Below, one piece after another: positions 7,014 to 14,073 of a stretch of 14,073 bases of DNA (within the stretch, counting starts at the first letter, position 1; each line of letters starts with the position of its first letter). Location of the stretch: positions 1 through 14,073 of the forward strand of contig CATXWM010000044.1 in NCBI GenBank assembly GCA_958403205.1, read 5' to 3'. The notes under the pieces are model-generated. The model did not search any database. It worked only from the letters and a program-made list of their open reading frames with translations, and was not told where the DNA came from. The position numbers were made by a program, and so were the translations under genes. Origin of the DNA: an uncultured Collinsella sp. (GTDB lineage Bacteria > Actinomycetota > Coriobacteriia > Coriobacteriales > Coriobacteriaceae).

Positions 7014-7558
7014 TGAACGCCCGCGAGCGTCGCCGTGCCATCATGGCCGTGCTCGAGGGGGCCAAGGGGCCCGTATCGGGCAGCGCGCTTGCCCGCGAGG
7101 TGGGTGTGAGCCGCCAGATCGTGGTGCAGGACATCGCCCTGCTGCGCGCCGATGGGCACGATATCGTGGCGACCAATCGCGGCTACGTGCTGCAGGAGGC
7201 CCCCAGCAGCCCCGCCGTGCCCACGCGTCTTGTTAAGGTGCGCCACAGTGTGGAGCAGGCGGGCGACGAGCTTACGAGTATCGTCGACGCGGGTGGCGCC
7301 GTGCTCAACGTGATCGTCAACCATCGTGTGTACGGCAAGATCACGGCCGACCTGGACATCCGCAACCGTCGCGATGTTGAGCGCTATCTGCGCGATATCG
7401 AGAGTGGCAAGAGCTTTCCGCTGCTAACGGTGACGAGCGGCTATCACTTCCATCGCATTGCGGCGGAGGACGAACAGACCCTCGACGAGATCGAGGCGAT
7501 GCTCAAGGAGAAGGGCTACCTTGCCGATTTAATGCCCTACGAGGATGATTTGTCCTAG
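7013..7558 (+). CDS. niaR: NiaR-type transcriptional repressor of NAD synthesis (HTH plus 3H domain)
   Basis: A 181-residue regulator, the usual length for NiaR (YrxA). An N-terminal winged helix of the HTH_11 type (about 5-60; VSGSALAREVGVSRQIVVQD) is followed by the 3H domain (about 72-172), named for its conserved histidines: His78 in VRHSVEQ, His104 in NHRVYG, and His145/His147 in GYHFHRI. Glu86 sits where the family's metal site takes a glutamate. In Bacillus and Thermotoga relatives, NiaR binds nicotinate and represses NAD synthesis and nicotinate uptake genes. Being the last gene of nadABC, with a palindrome over the operon promoter, it very likely represses its own operon. The ATG overlaps the nadC stop by one base. 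Confidence 0.92.
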   Translation: MNARERRRAIMAVLEGAKGPVSGSALAREVGVSRQIVVQDIALLRADGHDIVATNRGYVLQEAPSSPAVPTRLVKVRHSVEQAGDELTSIVDAGGAVLNVIVNHRVYGKITADLDIRNRRDVERYLRDIESGKSFPLLTVTSGYHFHRIAAEDEQTLDEIEAMLKEKGYLADLMPYEDDLS

Positions 7559-7576
7559 CCCGACACCGTCTTTATA

Positions 7577-7643
7577 AGTTGCGGTGAAATAGTTCCTACA
7601 ATCGGCACCTAAGCAATGAGCCAGGAACTATTCCACCGCAACT
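7577..7643. repeat. 21-bp imperfect inverted repeat with 25-bp spacer
   Basis: Arms at 7577-7597 (AGTTGCGGTGAAATAG...) and 7623-7643 (...CTATTCCACCGCAACT) match at 20 of 21 positions. It lies between the niaR stop and the terminator at 7656, has no T-tract, and the spacer is unstructured to the eye. It looks like a miniature or REP-type dispersed element, or an extra RNA 3' structure; a protein-binding site with such a wide gap is less likely. Confidence 0.75.
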
Positions 7644-7655
7644 GCCCACATATGC

Positions 7656-7695
7656 AAAAGGAGGCCTCCGCGGCGATGCGGAAGCCTCCTTTTTT
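7656..7695. terminator. Bidirectional terminator between niaR and the ferredoxin gene
   Basis: A 14-bp stem with one mismatch (7658-7671 with 7678-7691, AAGGAGGC and GCCTCCTT at the base) closes a GGCGAT loop. The plus strand ends in T6 (7690-7695), and AAAA at 7656-7659 gives a T-run on the minus strand. It can end both the nad operon and the convergent ferredoxin gene. Confidence 0.88.
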
Positions 7696-7734
7696 GTGCA
7701 CGGTGTACTTTTGAGTGTGCAGGTGGGGGAGTTG

Positions 7735-7920
7735 TTACTCCTCGACGATCTCGGTGATCGCGCCAGCGGGGCAAGCGTCCTGGCAAGCGCCACAGGCGAC
7801 GCAGGAGTCCTCGTCAGCGACGGTAGCGACGTCCTGGAGCTCCAGAACGCCAGCGGGGCAGGAGTCGACGCAAACGCCACAAGCGATGCACTCGTCGGCA
7901 TCAATTACGGGATGAGCCAT
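7735..7920 (-). CDS. 2[4Fe-4S] ferredoxin
   Basis: A 61-residue clostridial-type ferredoxin, a soluble low-potential electron carrier. It contains two CxxCxxCxxxCP motifs: Cys11, 14, 17, 21 and Cys40, 43, 46, 50, each followed by Pro-Ala-Gly, in the usual pseudo-two-fold arrangement. The start MAHPVIDADEC (ATG at 7918-7920) has an AGAGGA ribosome binding site about 8 nt upstream. A longer frame to 7986 would add an N-terminus that lacks ferredoxin character and overlaps the likely promoter. The gene is monocistronic, so its redox partner cannot be read from context. Confidence 0.95.
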   Translation of the reverse strand: MAHPVIDADECIACGVCVDSCPAGVLELQDVATVADEDSCVACGACQDACPAGAITEIVEE

Positions 7921-7981
7921 GGTAGTTTCCTCTCTGTTGACCGACGCTACAGGCGATGCGCGCCGGTTTGATTCGGGCAAA

Positions 7982-8009
7982 AACATACCACGGGAGCGAC
8001 CGTTTGCAA
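7982..8009 (-). promoter_or_regulatory. Probable ferredoxin promoter
   Basis: On the minus strand TTGCAA (8004-8009) and TATGTT (7982-7987) are separated by 16 bp. Transcription would begin near 7975, giving a leader of about 55 nt to the ATG at 7920. Confidence 0.45.
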
Positions 8010-8142
8010 TACCCTCTGACCGGCATCTTCATACCGTTCGCCGAGTATGCCAAGGTTTACTAAAAAACACGCAGGTGGGGCCGTTGAGCTGCGTAAATGT
8101 TAGCTAAAGGTGACTTGAAATATAGGGCGATTGAGCGTGCTT

Positions 8143-8328
8143 GCGGAAACCGCATCCCATTATTTTGTCGAAAAACGGGTTGCAGTTTCCGGTTAGGCCC
8201 GCTAGCGGAAAATGCGAGCCGGTATCAGCTCTCAAAACGGGATACGGTTTCCGGTTGAGCCTTCAGACGGAAACTGCGACCCGGAATCCACGCTCAAACC
8301 GGGATGAGCTTTCCGCAAGGCAGCCCCA
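8143..8328. repeat. Three tandem degenerate 62-bp repeats
   Basis: Units 8143-8204, 8205-8266 and 8267-8328 are each exactly 62 bp. Every unit begins with (G/A)CGGAAA, has a GC..CCC-like patch, then AAA.CGGG.T and a TTTCCG about 42 bp after the first motif, so each can fold on itself (in unit 3, CGGAAACTGCGACCCGG against CCGGGATGAGCTTTCCG). Adjacent units can also pair across the junction. Constant period with diverged sequence suggests old duplication with the inverted motif kept. Function unknown. Confidence 0.8.
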
Positions 8329-8364
8329 GGCGCCCCCGGACCCAAACCTCAGCCATCTCTACAT

Positions 8365-8435
8365 AGTTCTCGATAGATTTGCCGAGAACTCAATCAGCGC
8401 ATCTACCTGCGCATTTAAGAACCTAAACTCTCGGC
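8365..8435. promoter_or_regulatory. Overlapping inverted repeats upstream of dnaK, candidate operator
   Basis: AGTTCTCG (8365-8372) and CGAGAACT (8383-8390) form a perfect 8-bp inverted repeat with a 10-bp gap. GCCGAGA (8381-8387) also pairs with TCTCGGC (8429-8435). The three copies of the half-motif lie within 70 bp, just before the AT-rich dnaK promoter region. This differs from the HspR box and from CIRCE as I know them; operator function is inferred from symmetry and place only. Confidence 0.4.
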
Positions 8436-8455
8436 AATAAGAAATCTTATATGAA

Positions 8456-8498
8456 TTGACTTAGATTTTGTATATTCCGGCCCATAAGGGGATACACT
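8456..8498 (+). promoter_or_regulatory. Probable dnaK promoter region
   Basis: This is the only AT-rich stretch close to dnaK. Candidate boxes are TTGACT (8456-8461), TATATT (8471-8476), TTGTAT (8469-8474) and TACACT (8493-8498). The best-spaced pair is TTGTAT with TACACT (18 bp), but none is a strong consensus, so the exact start is undecided. Confidence 0.35.
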
Positions 8499-8577
8499 AC
8501 ATCCTGAAAGACAAGCCGAAACACCGCGCGGCAGACCGCCGAGGCGGCGCGAACGCACAAGAGAGAGGGAATTTCTA

Positions 8578-10470
<1,893 letters not shown>

Positions 10471-10472
10471 TC

Positions 10473-11315
10473 ATGTCCGCTCGTAAAGCTCGCACGGAGG
10501 CGGCCGCCGTTGGTGCCGCCCCCGTTGACTCTGAGGAGAAGGACGTGAAGATTCCCGTAGAGGCCGTTGACGATACCGAGGCCAACGAGGCCCCGGCCGC
10601 CGAGGCTGCCGAGAACCAAGTAGAGGATTCCAACAAGGAGGCGACGATGACCGAGGACGAGATGGTGGAAGCCGCTATCCGCGCCGGTGAGGAAGCCGCC
10701 GACAACGACTTTAAGCTCAAGTTCGAGCAGGCTCAGAAAGAGCTTGCCGACGTGCGCAACGAGCTCGATGCTGCGGCAGAGGCTCAGAAGGCCGCCGAGG
10801 ACAAGGCAAAGGACGCCACCGAGCGCACCGCCCGTCTGCAGGCCGACTGGGAGAACTTCCGTCGCCGCACCGCCAATGAGCGTATCGCCGAGCGCGAGCG
10901 CGCGACCGAGAAGCTTGTCACCGCGCTGTTGCCGGTGATCGACGATATCGAGCGCGCGATCGACCATGCCCGCAGCCAAGAGCTTTCCGACGACTTTAAG
11001 CAGTTCGTCGATGGCGTTGACGCGGTTCATGCCAAGCTGCTCGACGTGTTCGCGCACGAGGGCGTTGAGCCCATCGACCCCAAGGGCGAGGCGTTCGATC
11101 CGCTCGAGCACCAGGCTGTGGGTCGCGTCGAGGACGCATCGCAGTACGACGAGACCGTCAACGACGTGTACCAGAAGGGCTACCGCATGGCAGATCGTAT
11201 TCTGCGTTCCGCGATGGTGACGGTGACCTACGGCGGCGAGAAGCGCCCCGCACCGGAGCCCGAAGCGGCGCCCGAGGATGCTGCGGCCGATACGGCCGAG
11301 AGCACCGAGGAGTAA
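10473..11315 (+). CDS. grpE: Nucleotide exchange factor GrpE
   Basis: A 280-residue GrpE, the dimeric ADP/ATP exchange factor of DnaK. Residues 1-75 are acidic and low in complexity; 79-125 form the long dimer coiled coil ending in RLQADWENFRRRTANE, the family's signature region; 140-200 form the four-helix bundle (LLPVIDDIERAI); and the C-terminal beta domain contains DPLEHQAV, YQKGYRMADRILRSAMVTV and a further acidic tail. The annotated ATG lies 2 nt after the dnaK stop but has only a weak ribosome binding site. An in-frame ATG at 10647 (Met59, MTEDEMVEAAIR) has a full AAGGAGG at 10635-10641 with a 5-nt gap, so the main product may start there and be 222 residues, or both forms may be made. 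Confidence 0.95.
   Translation: MSARKARTEAAAVGAAPVDSEEKDVKIPVEAVDDTEANEAPAAEAAENQVEDSNKEATMTEDEMVEAAIRAGEEAADNDFKLKFEQAQKELADVRNELDAAAEAQKAAEDKAKDATERTARLQADWENFRRRTANERIAERERATEKLVTALLPVIDDIERAIDHARSQELSDDFKQFVDGVDAVHAKLLDVFAHEGVEPIDPKGEAFDPLEHQAVGRVEDASQYDETVNDVYQKGYRMADRILRSAMVTVTYGGEKRPAPEPEAAPEDAAADTAESTEE
10635..10649 (+). promoter_or_regulatory. Strong internal ribosome binding site and ATG in grpE
   Basis: AAGGAGG (10635-10641) is followed after 5 nt by an in-frame ATG (10647-10649). It is the strongest Shine-Dalgarno match in this operon and much better than the one before the upstream grpE start. It may mark the true start or a second, shorter GrpE. Confidence 0.55.
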
Positions 11316-11320
11316 TTGAG

Positions 11321-11353
11321 AAGGGCCCCGGGGCAACACCCGGGGCCCTTTCT
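11321..11353 (+). terminator. Terminator-like hairpin between grpE and dnaJ
   Basis: A perfect 12-bp stem (AAGGGCCCCGGG 11321-11332, CCCGGGGCCCTT 11339-11350) with a 6-nt loop is followed by TCT. The stem is very strong but the T-tract is short (TTTCT overall), so termination is probably partial, lowering dnaJ and hspR expression relative to dnaK and grpE. Confidence 0.75.
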
Positions 11354-11423
11354 GACCTAGTGCCATATGAAAGCATGAGCCGTCGTCTGCATGGACGGCG
11401 GACGTAACAGGAGAGGAGCTACG

Positions 11424-12389
11424 ATGGCTGCAGGCAAAACCTTCTATGACATCCTGGGCGTATCCAAGAGCGCCTCCGACAAAGAGATCAAGAGCGCGTT
11501 TCGCAAGCTCGCGCAAAAATATCACCCCGATGCCGGCGGCGACGAGGCCAAGTTCAAGGAGATCAGCGAGGCCTACGAGACGCTTTCGGACGAGAAGAAG
11601 CGCAAAGAGTACGACCAGATGCTCATGTTTGGCGGCATGCCGGGCGCAGGCGGCGCGTATGGCGGCGGCTACGGTGCCGGCGCAGGTGCCAGCGGCTGGG
11701 GCGACATCTTCGACAGCATCTTTAGCGGCAACGGCGCCTGGGGTAGCGATTGGGGCTCGGGCTTTGCCGGGGCTGCGGGCGCTGCCGGCGCCGGCGCGGG
11801 TCGCAGCCGCGCTCGCAAGGGCGGCGACCTGTCGCTGACCGTCGATGTTTCGGCCGAGGACGCGTTTCGCGGCGTGACGCACAAGGTCACCTACCGCATT
11901 CCCTCGACGGGCGAGCAACAGACCATTACGGTCTCGGTGCCTGCGGGCGCGGTCGACGGTGGCAAGCTGCGCTACAAGCGTCGCGGCGAGTATGGCGTTG
12001 CCGGCGGCGAGCGCGGCGACCTGGTCGTGACCACGCACGTGGAGGAGCATCCACTGTTTAAGCGTAAAGGTGCCGACGTGACCATGGAGGTACCGGTCTC
12101 GGTCTATGAGGCGTCGCTTGGCTGCACGGTTGACGTGCCGACGCCCGGCGGTGCGACGGTTCGTCTAAAGGTGCCCGCGGGTACCCAGACGGGCAAGAAG
12201 TTCCGCTTTAAAGAGATGGGTGCGCCTGACGTTAAGCATCGCGGGCGCACCGGTGCACTGCTTGTCGAGATCAAGGTGCAGGTTCCCACGAACCTATCCG
12301 ATGACGAGCGCGATGCCATGACCAAGCTGCGCGAGGCCGACACACGCGACTATCGCGAGAAGGTCAACCGTTACAAGGCGACGTACTAG
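11424..12389 (+). CDS. dnaJ: DnaJ-family co-chaperone without zinc finger (class B)
   Basis: A 321-residue J-domain protein that delivers substrates to DnaK and stimulates its ATPase. The J domain (about 5-70) has the HPD motif at 34-36 and the usual helices (FYDILGVSKSASDKEIKSAFRKLAQKY precedes HPD). A glycine/alanine-rich linker follows (about 74-135) with DIFDSIFSG, then the two C-terminal substrate-binding beta domains (GGDLSLTVDVSAEDAFRGV; VPAGAVDGGKLRYKRRGEYG; HPLFKRKGADV; PTPGGATVRLKVPAGTQTGKKFRFKEMGAP). No CxxCxGxG repeats are present, so it is a CbpA/DnaJ2-like class B protein rather than classical DnaJ. I chose the ATG at 11424 with GGAGAGGAG upstream; a frame from 11391 adds 11 unlikely residues. 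It lies beyond a hairpin, 108 nt after grpE. Confidence 0.93.
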   Translation: MAAGKTFYDILGVSKSASDKEIKSAFRKLAQKYHPDAGGDEAKFKEISEAYETLSDEKKRKEYDQMLMFGGMPGAGGAYGGGYGAGAGASGWGDIFDSIFSGNGAWGSDWGSGFAGAAGAAGAGAGRSRARKGGDLSLTVDVSAEDAFRGVTHKVTYRIPSTGEQQTITVSVPAGAVDGGKLRYKRRGEYGVAGGERGDLVVTTHVEEHPLFKRKGADVTMEVPVSVYEASLGCTVDVPTPGGATVRLKVPAGTQTGKKFRFKEMGAPDVKHRGRTGALLVEIKVQVPTNLSDDERDAMTKLREADTRDYREKVNRYKATY

Positions 12390-12461
12390 GGCGGTCGTGG
12401 CGCACGCCCGCGCCCGCGGGCTTATGATGGACGATAACGAGACGGAAAGGGGTCAGGTAGC

Positions 12462-12878
12462 ATGGCCGAGGACAATAGGAACAAACCGCTGTACATGATC
12501 AGCGTGGCGGCCGAGCTGACCGGCATGCATCCGCAGACTCTGCGCGTCTACGAGTCCAAGGGCCTGGTGAACCCCCAGCGCTCGGGCGGCAACACGCGTC
12601 TGTATTCGCGTGCCGATATCGAGCGCCTGGAGCTCATCAACCAGCTGACTGACGAGGGCATCAACCTTGCCGGCGTGGTGCGCATTCTCGATATGAAGGA
12701 GCGTGCCGAGGAGCGCGAGCGCGAGAACGAAAAGCTCCGCGCCCGCGTGCGCCAGCTCGAGGACGAGCTGCACGAATACAAGATGCAGAAGAAGATCACT
12801 GCCTTAGCCCCGCGCGACGGCTCAGTTAACCCCGAGCAAGTCATGCGCAAGCTTTTGGGCGCCGGAGGGGATCTCTAG
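12462..12878 (+). CDS. hspR: MerR-family heat-shock repressor HspR
   Basis: A 138-residue MerR-type regulator. The winged helix-turn-helix occupies about 10-56 (YMISVAAELTGMHPQTLRVYESKGLVNPQRSGGNTRLYSRADIERL), then the MerR linker helices (LINQLTDEGINLAGVVRILDM), and a strongly charged coiled coil (about 75-110) for dimerisation. MISVAAELTGMHPQTLRVYE and the placement after dnaJ are typical of HspR, which in Streptomyces and relatives represses the dnaK operon with DnaK as co-repressor. The ATG follows AAAGGGG. The 72-nt gap after dnaJ contains a short GC hairpin (12406-12421) and a TATGAT (12423-12428), too weak to claim a separate promoter. Confidence 0.93.
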   Translation: MAEDNRNKPLYMISVAAELTGMHPQTLRVYESKGLVNPQRSGGNTRLYSRADIERLELINQLTDEGINLAGVVRILDMKERAEERERENEKLRARVRQLEDELHEYKMQKKITALAPRDGSVNPEQVMRKLLGAGGDL

Positions 12879-12906
12879 GTTACGCCGTTCTGCCGAACGG
12901 CGTAAC
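12879..12906. repeat. Perfect 12-bp hairpin after hspR
   Basis: GTTACGCCGTTC (12879-12890) and GAACGGCGTAAC (12895-12906) enclose TGCC. It begins immediately after the hspR stop codon. No T-tract follows, so it is not an intrinsic terminator by itself; it could protect the mRNA 3' end or belong to the repeat cluster that follows. Confidence 0.8.
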
Positions 12907-12919
12907 GGCTCGACGCTGC

Positions 12920-13019
12920 GCGACGTCCAGAGCGACAATTTGTCATTCAAAAGGCGAGGCATGACCAGAAGGTCTATGCCTCGCCTTTTTCATGCCAACT
13001 TGTTCGCTCTGGACGTCGC
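12920..13019. repeat. 16-bp inverted repeat enclosing a terminator
   Basis: GCGACGTCCAGAGCGA (12920-12935) and its exact complement (13004-13019) bound a 100-bp segment whose centre is the terminator at 12949-12990. The match continues imperfectly inward (ACAA with one indel). A boundary repeat around a hairpin core resembles a miniature inverted-repeat element that has supplied a terminator; no flanking target duplication was identified. Confidence 0.7.
12949..12990. terminator. Bidirectional terminator after hspR
   Basis: A 14-bp perfect stem (AAAAGGCGAGGCAT 12949-12962, ATGCCTCGCCTTTT 12976-12989) continues inward with GACC/GGTC and one bulged T around AGAA. T5 follows on the plus strand and A4 precedes it, so it can act both ways. 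It most likely ends the dnaK-hspR operon. Confidence 0.9.
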
Positions 13020-13065
13020 TCGCTGTCCGTCCTCTACCTGCGGCGTTGCCTTGCTCCGGATGCGG

Positions 13066-13168
13066 TAGTCATTGGGGACGTTCTTAAATGACTAGTCAAA
13101 GGGGACATTCTTGCGGCATTTGGCACTTGGGGACGTTCCTTTTGTGCTGGCACTTTGGGACACTCCTT
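13066..13168. repeat. Four GGGGAC(G/A)TTC-type repeats at 27-28-bp spacing
   Basis: Copies are TTGGGGACGTTCTT (13072-13085), AAAGGGGACATTCTT (13098-13112), TTGGGGACGTTCCTT (13127-13141) and a decayed TTTGGGACACTCCTT (13154-13168). The first copy lies inside an 8-bp inverted repeat (TAGTCATT 13066-13073, AATGACTA 13087-13094). I recall similar GGGGACGTTC motifs as dispersed intergenic repeats in Coriobacteriia, perhaps tied to REP-associated transposases; no transposase is present here. Confidence 0.65.
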
Positions 13169-13318
13169 GTCAAGAGAGTGATGCAAGGGGCTCGTTCTAT
13201 GCTTTACTGAGATAAAGTGAACGCGCAGATTCGTAACCCGCTCGCAACCGTTCTATGGCACGATATTGAACGAATGTATGCTATGCGCCCAAATCTTTTG
13301 GGCAGAGTGGGAGACAGT

Positions 13319-14073
13319 ATGGTCAAGCTGTACGAGGACGGCATCTACCTGCGTAACGGCAGCGAGGTTGTGCCTGTGGCCGAGGCTGCCGAGCGCGGTA
13401 TTACGCAGACGCCCGAGGATGCTAAGCGCGGCACCATCGCGTATTCGATCCTTCAGGCACACAACACGTCCGGCGACCCCGAGGCGCTCAAGATTCGCTT
13501 CGACGCCATGGCGAGCCACGACATCACCTTTGTCGGCATCATCCAGACGGCGCGTGCCTCGGGCATGGAGCAGTTCCCGCTGCCTTACGTGCTCACCAAC
13601 TGCCATAACTCGCTGTGTGCCGTGGGTGGCACCATCAACGAGGACGACCACGTCTTTGGCCTTTCCGCGGCCAAGAAGTACGGTGGCATCTTCGTCCCGC
13701 CGCACATCGCCGTCATCCACTCCTTTATGCGCGAGAACTTCGCCGGTTGCGGCAAGATGATCCTGGGTTCCGACTCGCACACCCGCTATGGTGCCCTGGG
13801 CACCATGGCCGTGGGCGAGGGCGGCGGCGAGCTGGCAAAGCAGCTGCTGCGCGACACCTACGACGTTGCCTATCCCGGCGTCGTTGCCATCTACCTCACG
13901 GGCGCCCCGCGCCCCGGCGTCGGCCCGCACGATGTGGCGCTCGCCATCATCCGTGCCGTCTTTGCCAAGGGCTACGTCAAGAACAAGGTCATGGAGTTTG
14001 TGGGCCCCGGTATCGCGAGCATGACGACCGACTACCGCAACGGCGTCGACGTCATGACCACCGAGACCACCTG
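13319..14073 (+). CDS. Aconitase-family hydratase (5' part, runs off the window)
   Basis: The frame is open from the ATG at 13319 to the window end (251 full codons). The protein begins MVKLYEDGIYLRNG and resembles the approximately 750-residue aconitase-superfamily hydratases of anaerobes related to E. coli YbhJ, whose substrate is not established. Seen are HDITFVGIIQTARASGME (67-84), VLTNCHNSLCAVGGTINED (91-109, Cys95 and Cys100), YGGIFVPPHIAVIHSF, and the aconitase signature LGSDSHTRYGALG (149-161). Such enzymes add or remove water using a [4Fe-4S] cluster, but the cluster ligands cannot be assigned from this part. A GGGAGA ribosome binding site lies about 5 nt before the ATG, just after a 7-bp hairpin. 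The C-terminal two thirds are outside the window. Confidence 0.88.
   Translation, partial: MVKLYEDGIYLRNGSEVVPVAEAAERGITQTPEDAKRGTIAYSILQAHNTSGDPEALKIRFDAMASHDITFVGIIQTARASGMEQFPLPYVLTNCHNSLCAVGGTINEDDHVFGLSAAKKYGGIFVPPHIAVIHSFMRENFAGCGKMILGSDSHTRYGALGTMAVGEGGGELAKQLLRDTYDVAYPGVVAIYLTGAPRPGVGPHDVALAIIRAVFAKGYVKNKVMEFVGPGIASMTTDYRNGVDVMTTETT

Larger units (their letters stand above)
7921..8577. other. Intergenic region between the ferredoxin gene and dnaK (657 bp)
   Basis: No convincing gene is present on either strand; the short open frames here start without ribosome binding sites. It holds the ferredoxin promoter (about 7982-8009, -), a stretch with nothing I recognise (8010-8142), three 62-bp tandem repeats (8143-8328), inverted repeats around 8365-8435 and the dnaK leader, which includes a small GC hairpin near 8535-8545 and the GAGAGGGA ribosome binding site at about 8562-8570. 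Confidence 0.7.
12879..13318. other. Repeat-rich intergenic region between hspR and the hydratase gene (440 bp)
   Basis: No supportable gene is present. In order it holds a 12-bp hairpin directly after hspR, a terminator nested in a 16-bp inverted repeat, four GGGGAC-type repeats at 27-28-bp spacing, and the hydratase leader. In the leader, CGTTCTATG occurs twice (13193-13201, 13250-13258), CTTTA and TAAAG form a small inverted repeat around 13203-13218, and a 7-bp hairpin (GCCCAAA 13287-13293, TTTGGGC 13297-13303) sits just before the ribosome binding site. I could not settle on a promoter for the hydratase gene. Confidence 0.7.

Noticed and set aside
8143..8328. CRISPR array
   Set aside because: The three units are tandem copies that diverge along their whole length rather than identical short repeats with unique spacers, and no cas genes are near.
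8329..8577. Canonical HspR box or CIRCE element before dnaK
   Set aside because: The best partial matches (ACTCAA at 8388, TTGACT at 8456) have no second half-site at the right distance, and TTAGCACTC-type CIRCE is absent.
12406..12428. Separate hspR promoter or terminator after dnaJ
   Set aside because: The hairpin GCCCGCG/CGCGGGC has almost no loop and no T-tract, and TATGAT has no matching -35 box.
13066..13168. CRISPR-like array from regularly spaced GGGGAC motifs
   Set aside because: The motif is only about 14 bp, the copies differ, and the spacing of 27-28 bp is too short; a REP-type repeat cluster is more likely.
13253..13930. 225-codon minus-strand frame
   Set aside because: It is antisense to the hydratase gene, whose plus-strand frame continues beyond the window and carries the clear aconitase signature SDSHT.

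Overview
This is a high-GC chromosomal segment with Shine-Dalgarno starts, tightly packed operons and strong hairpin terminators. The gene order dnaK-grpE-dnaJ-hspR, with a MerR-type HspR at the end, is the actinobacterial arrangement. Together with a 3H-domain NiaR-type NAD regulator, a LytTR two-component pair, a 2[4Fe-4S] ferredoxin and an aconitase-like hydratase, it suggests an anaerobic actinobacterium of the Coriobacteriia. A Collinsella-like gut organism is my best guess; this is inferred from gene content, not from a database search.

Layout. 1-117: the 3' end of an unidentified + strand gene. 306-626 (-): thioredoxin. 763-1338 (+): a protein that looks like a uracil-DNA-glycosylase fold without its catalytic motifs. 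1399-3398 (-): a response regulator followed by its histidine kinase, overlapping by 1 nt (AgrA/AgrC-like, LytTR type). 3606-7558 (+): a complete de novo NAD operon, nadA-nadB-nadC-niaR, preceded by a 19-bp perfect palindrome that covers a promoter. 7656-7695: a bidirectional terminator shared with the ferredoxin gene (7735-7920, -). 7921-8577: a long intergenic region holding the ferredoxin promoter, three 62-bp tandem repeats and the dnaK control region. 8578-12878 (+): dnaK, grpE, an internal terminator-like hairpin, a zinc-finger-less dnaJ, and hspR. 12879-13318: a repeat-rich spacer. 13319-end (+): the 5' part of an aconitase-family hydratase.

How the genes work together. NadB, NadA and NadC convert aspartate plus dihydroxyacetone phosphate to nicotinate mononucleotide. 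The fourth gene probably encodes the nicotinate-responsive repressor of the same operon, acting at the palindrome before nadA, so the unit looks self-contained and autoregulated. In the heat-shock operon, HspR would repress the chaperone genes with DnaK as co-repressor, as known for actinobacteria, but I could not find a standard HspR box upstream of dnaK.

The most interesting material is in the DNA between genes: the nad operator/promoter, the 62-bp repeat array before dnaK, and several long hairpins of REP or miniature-element type. I see no phage, CRISPR, tRNA or rRNA genes, no intact transposase and no clearly novel multi-gene system.
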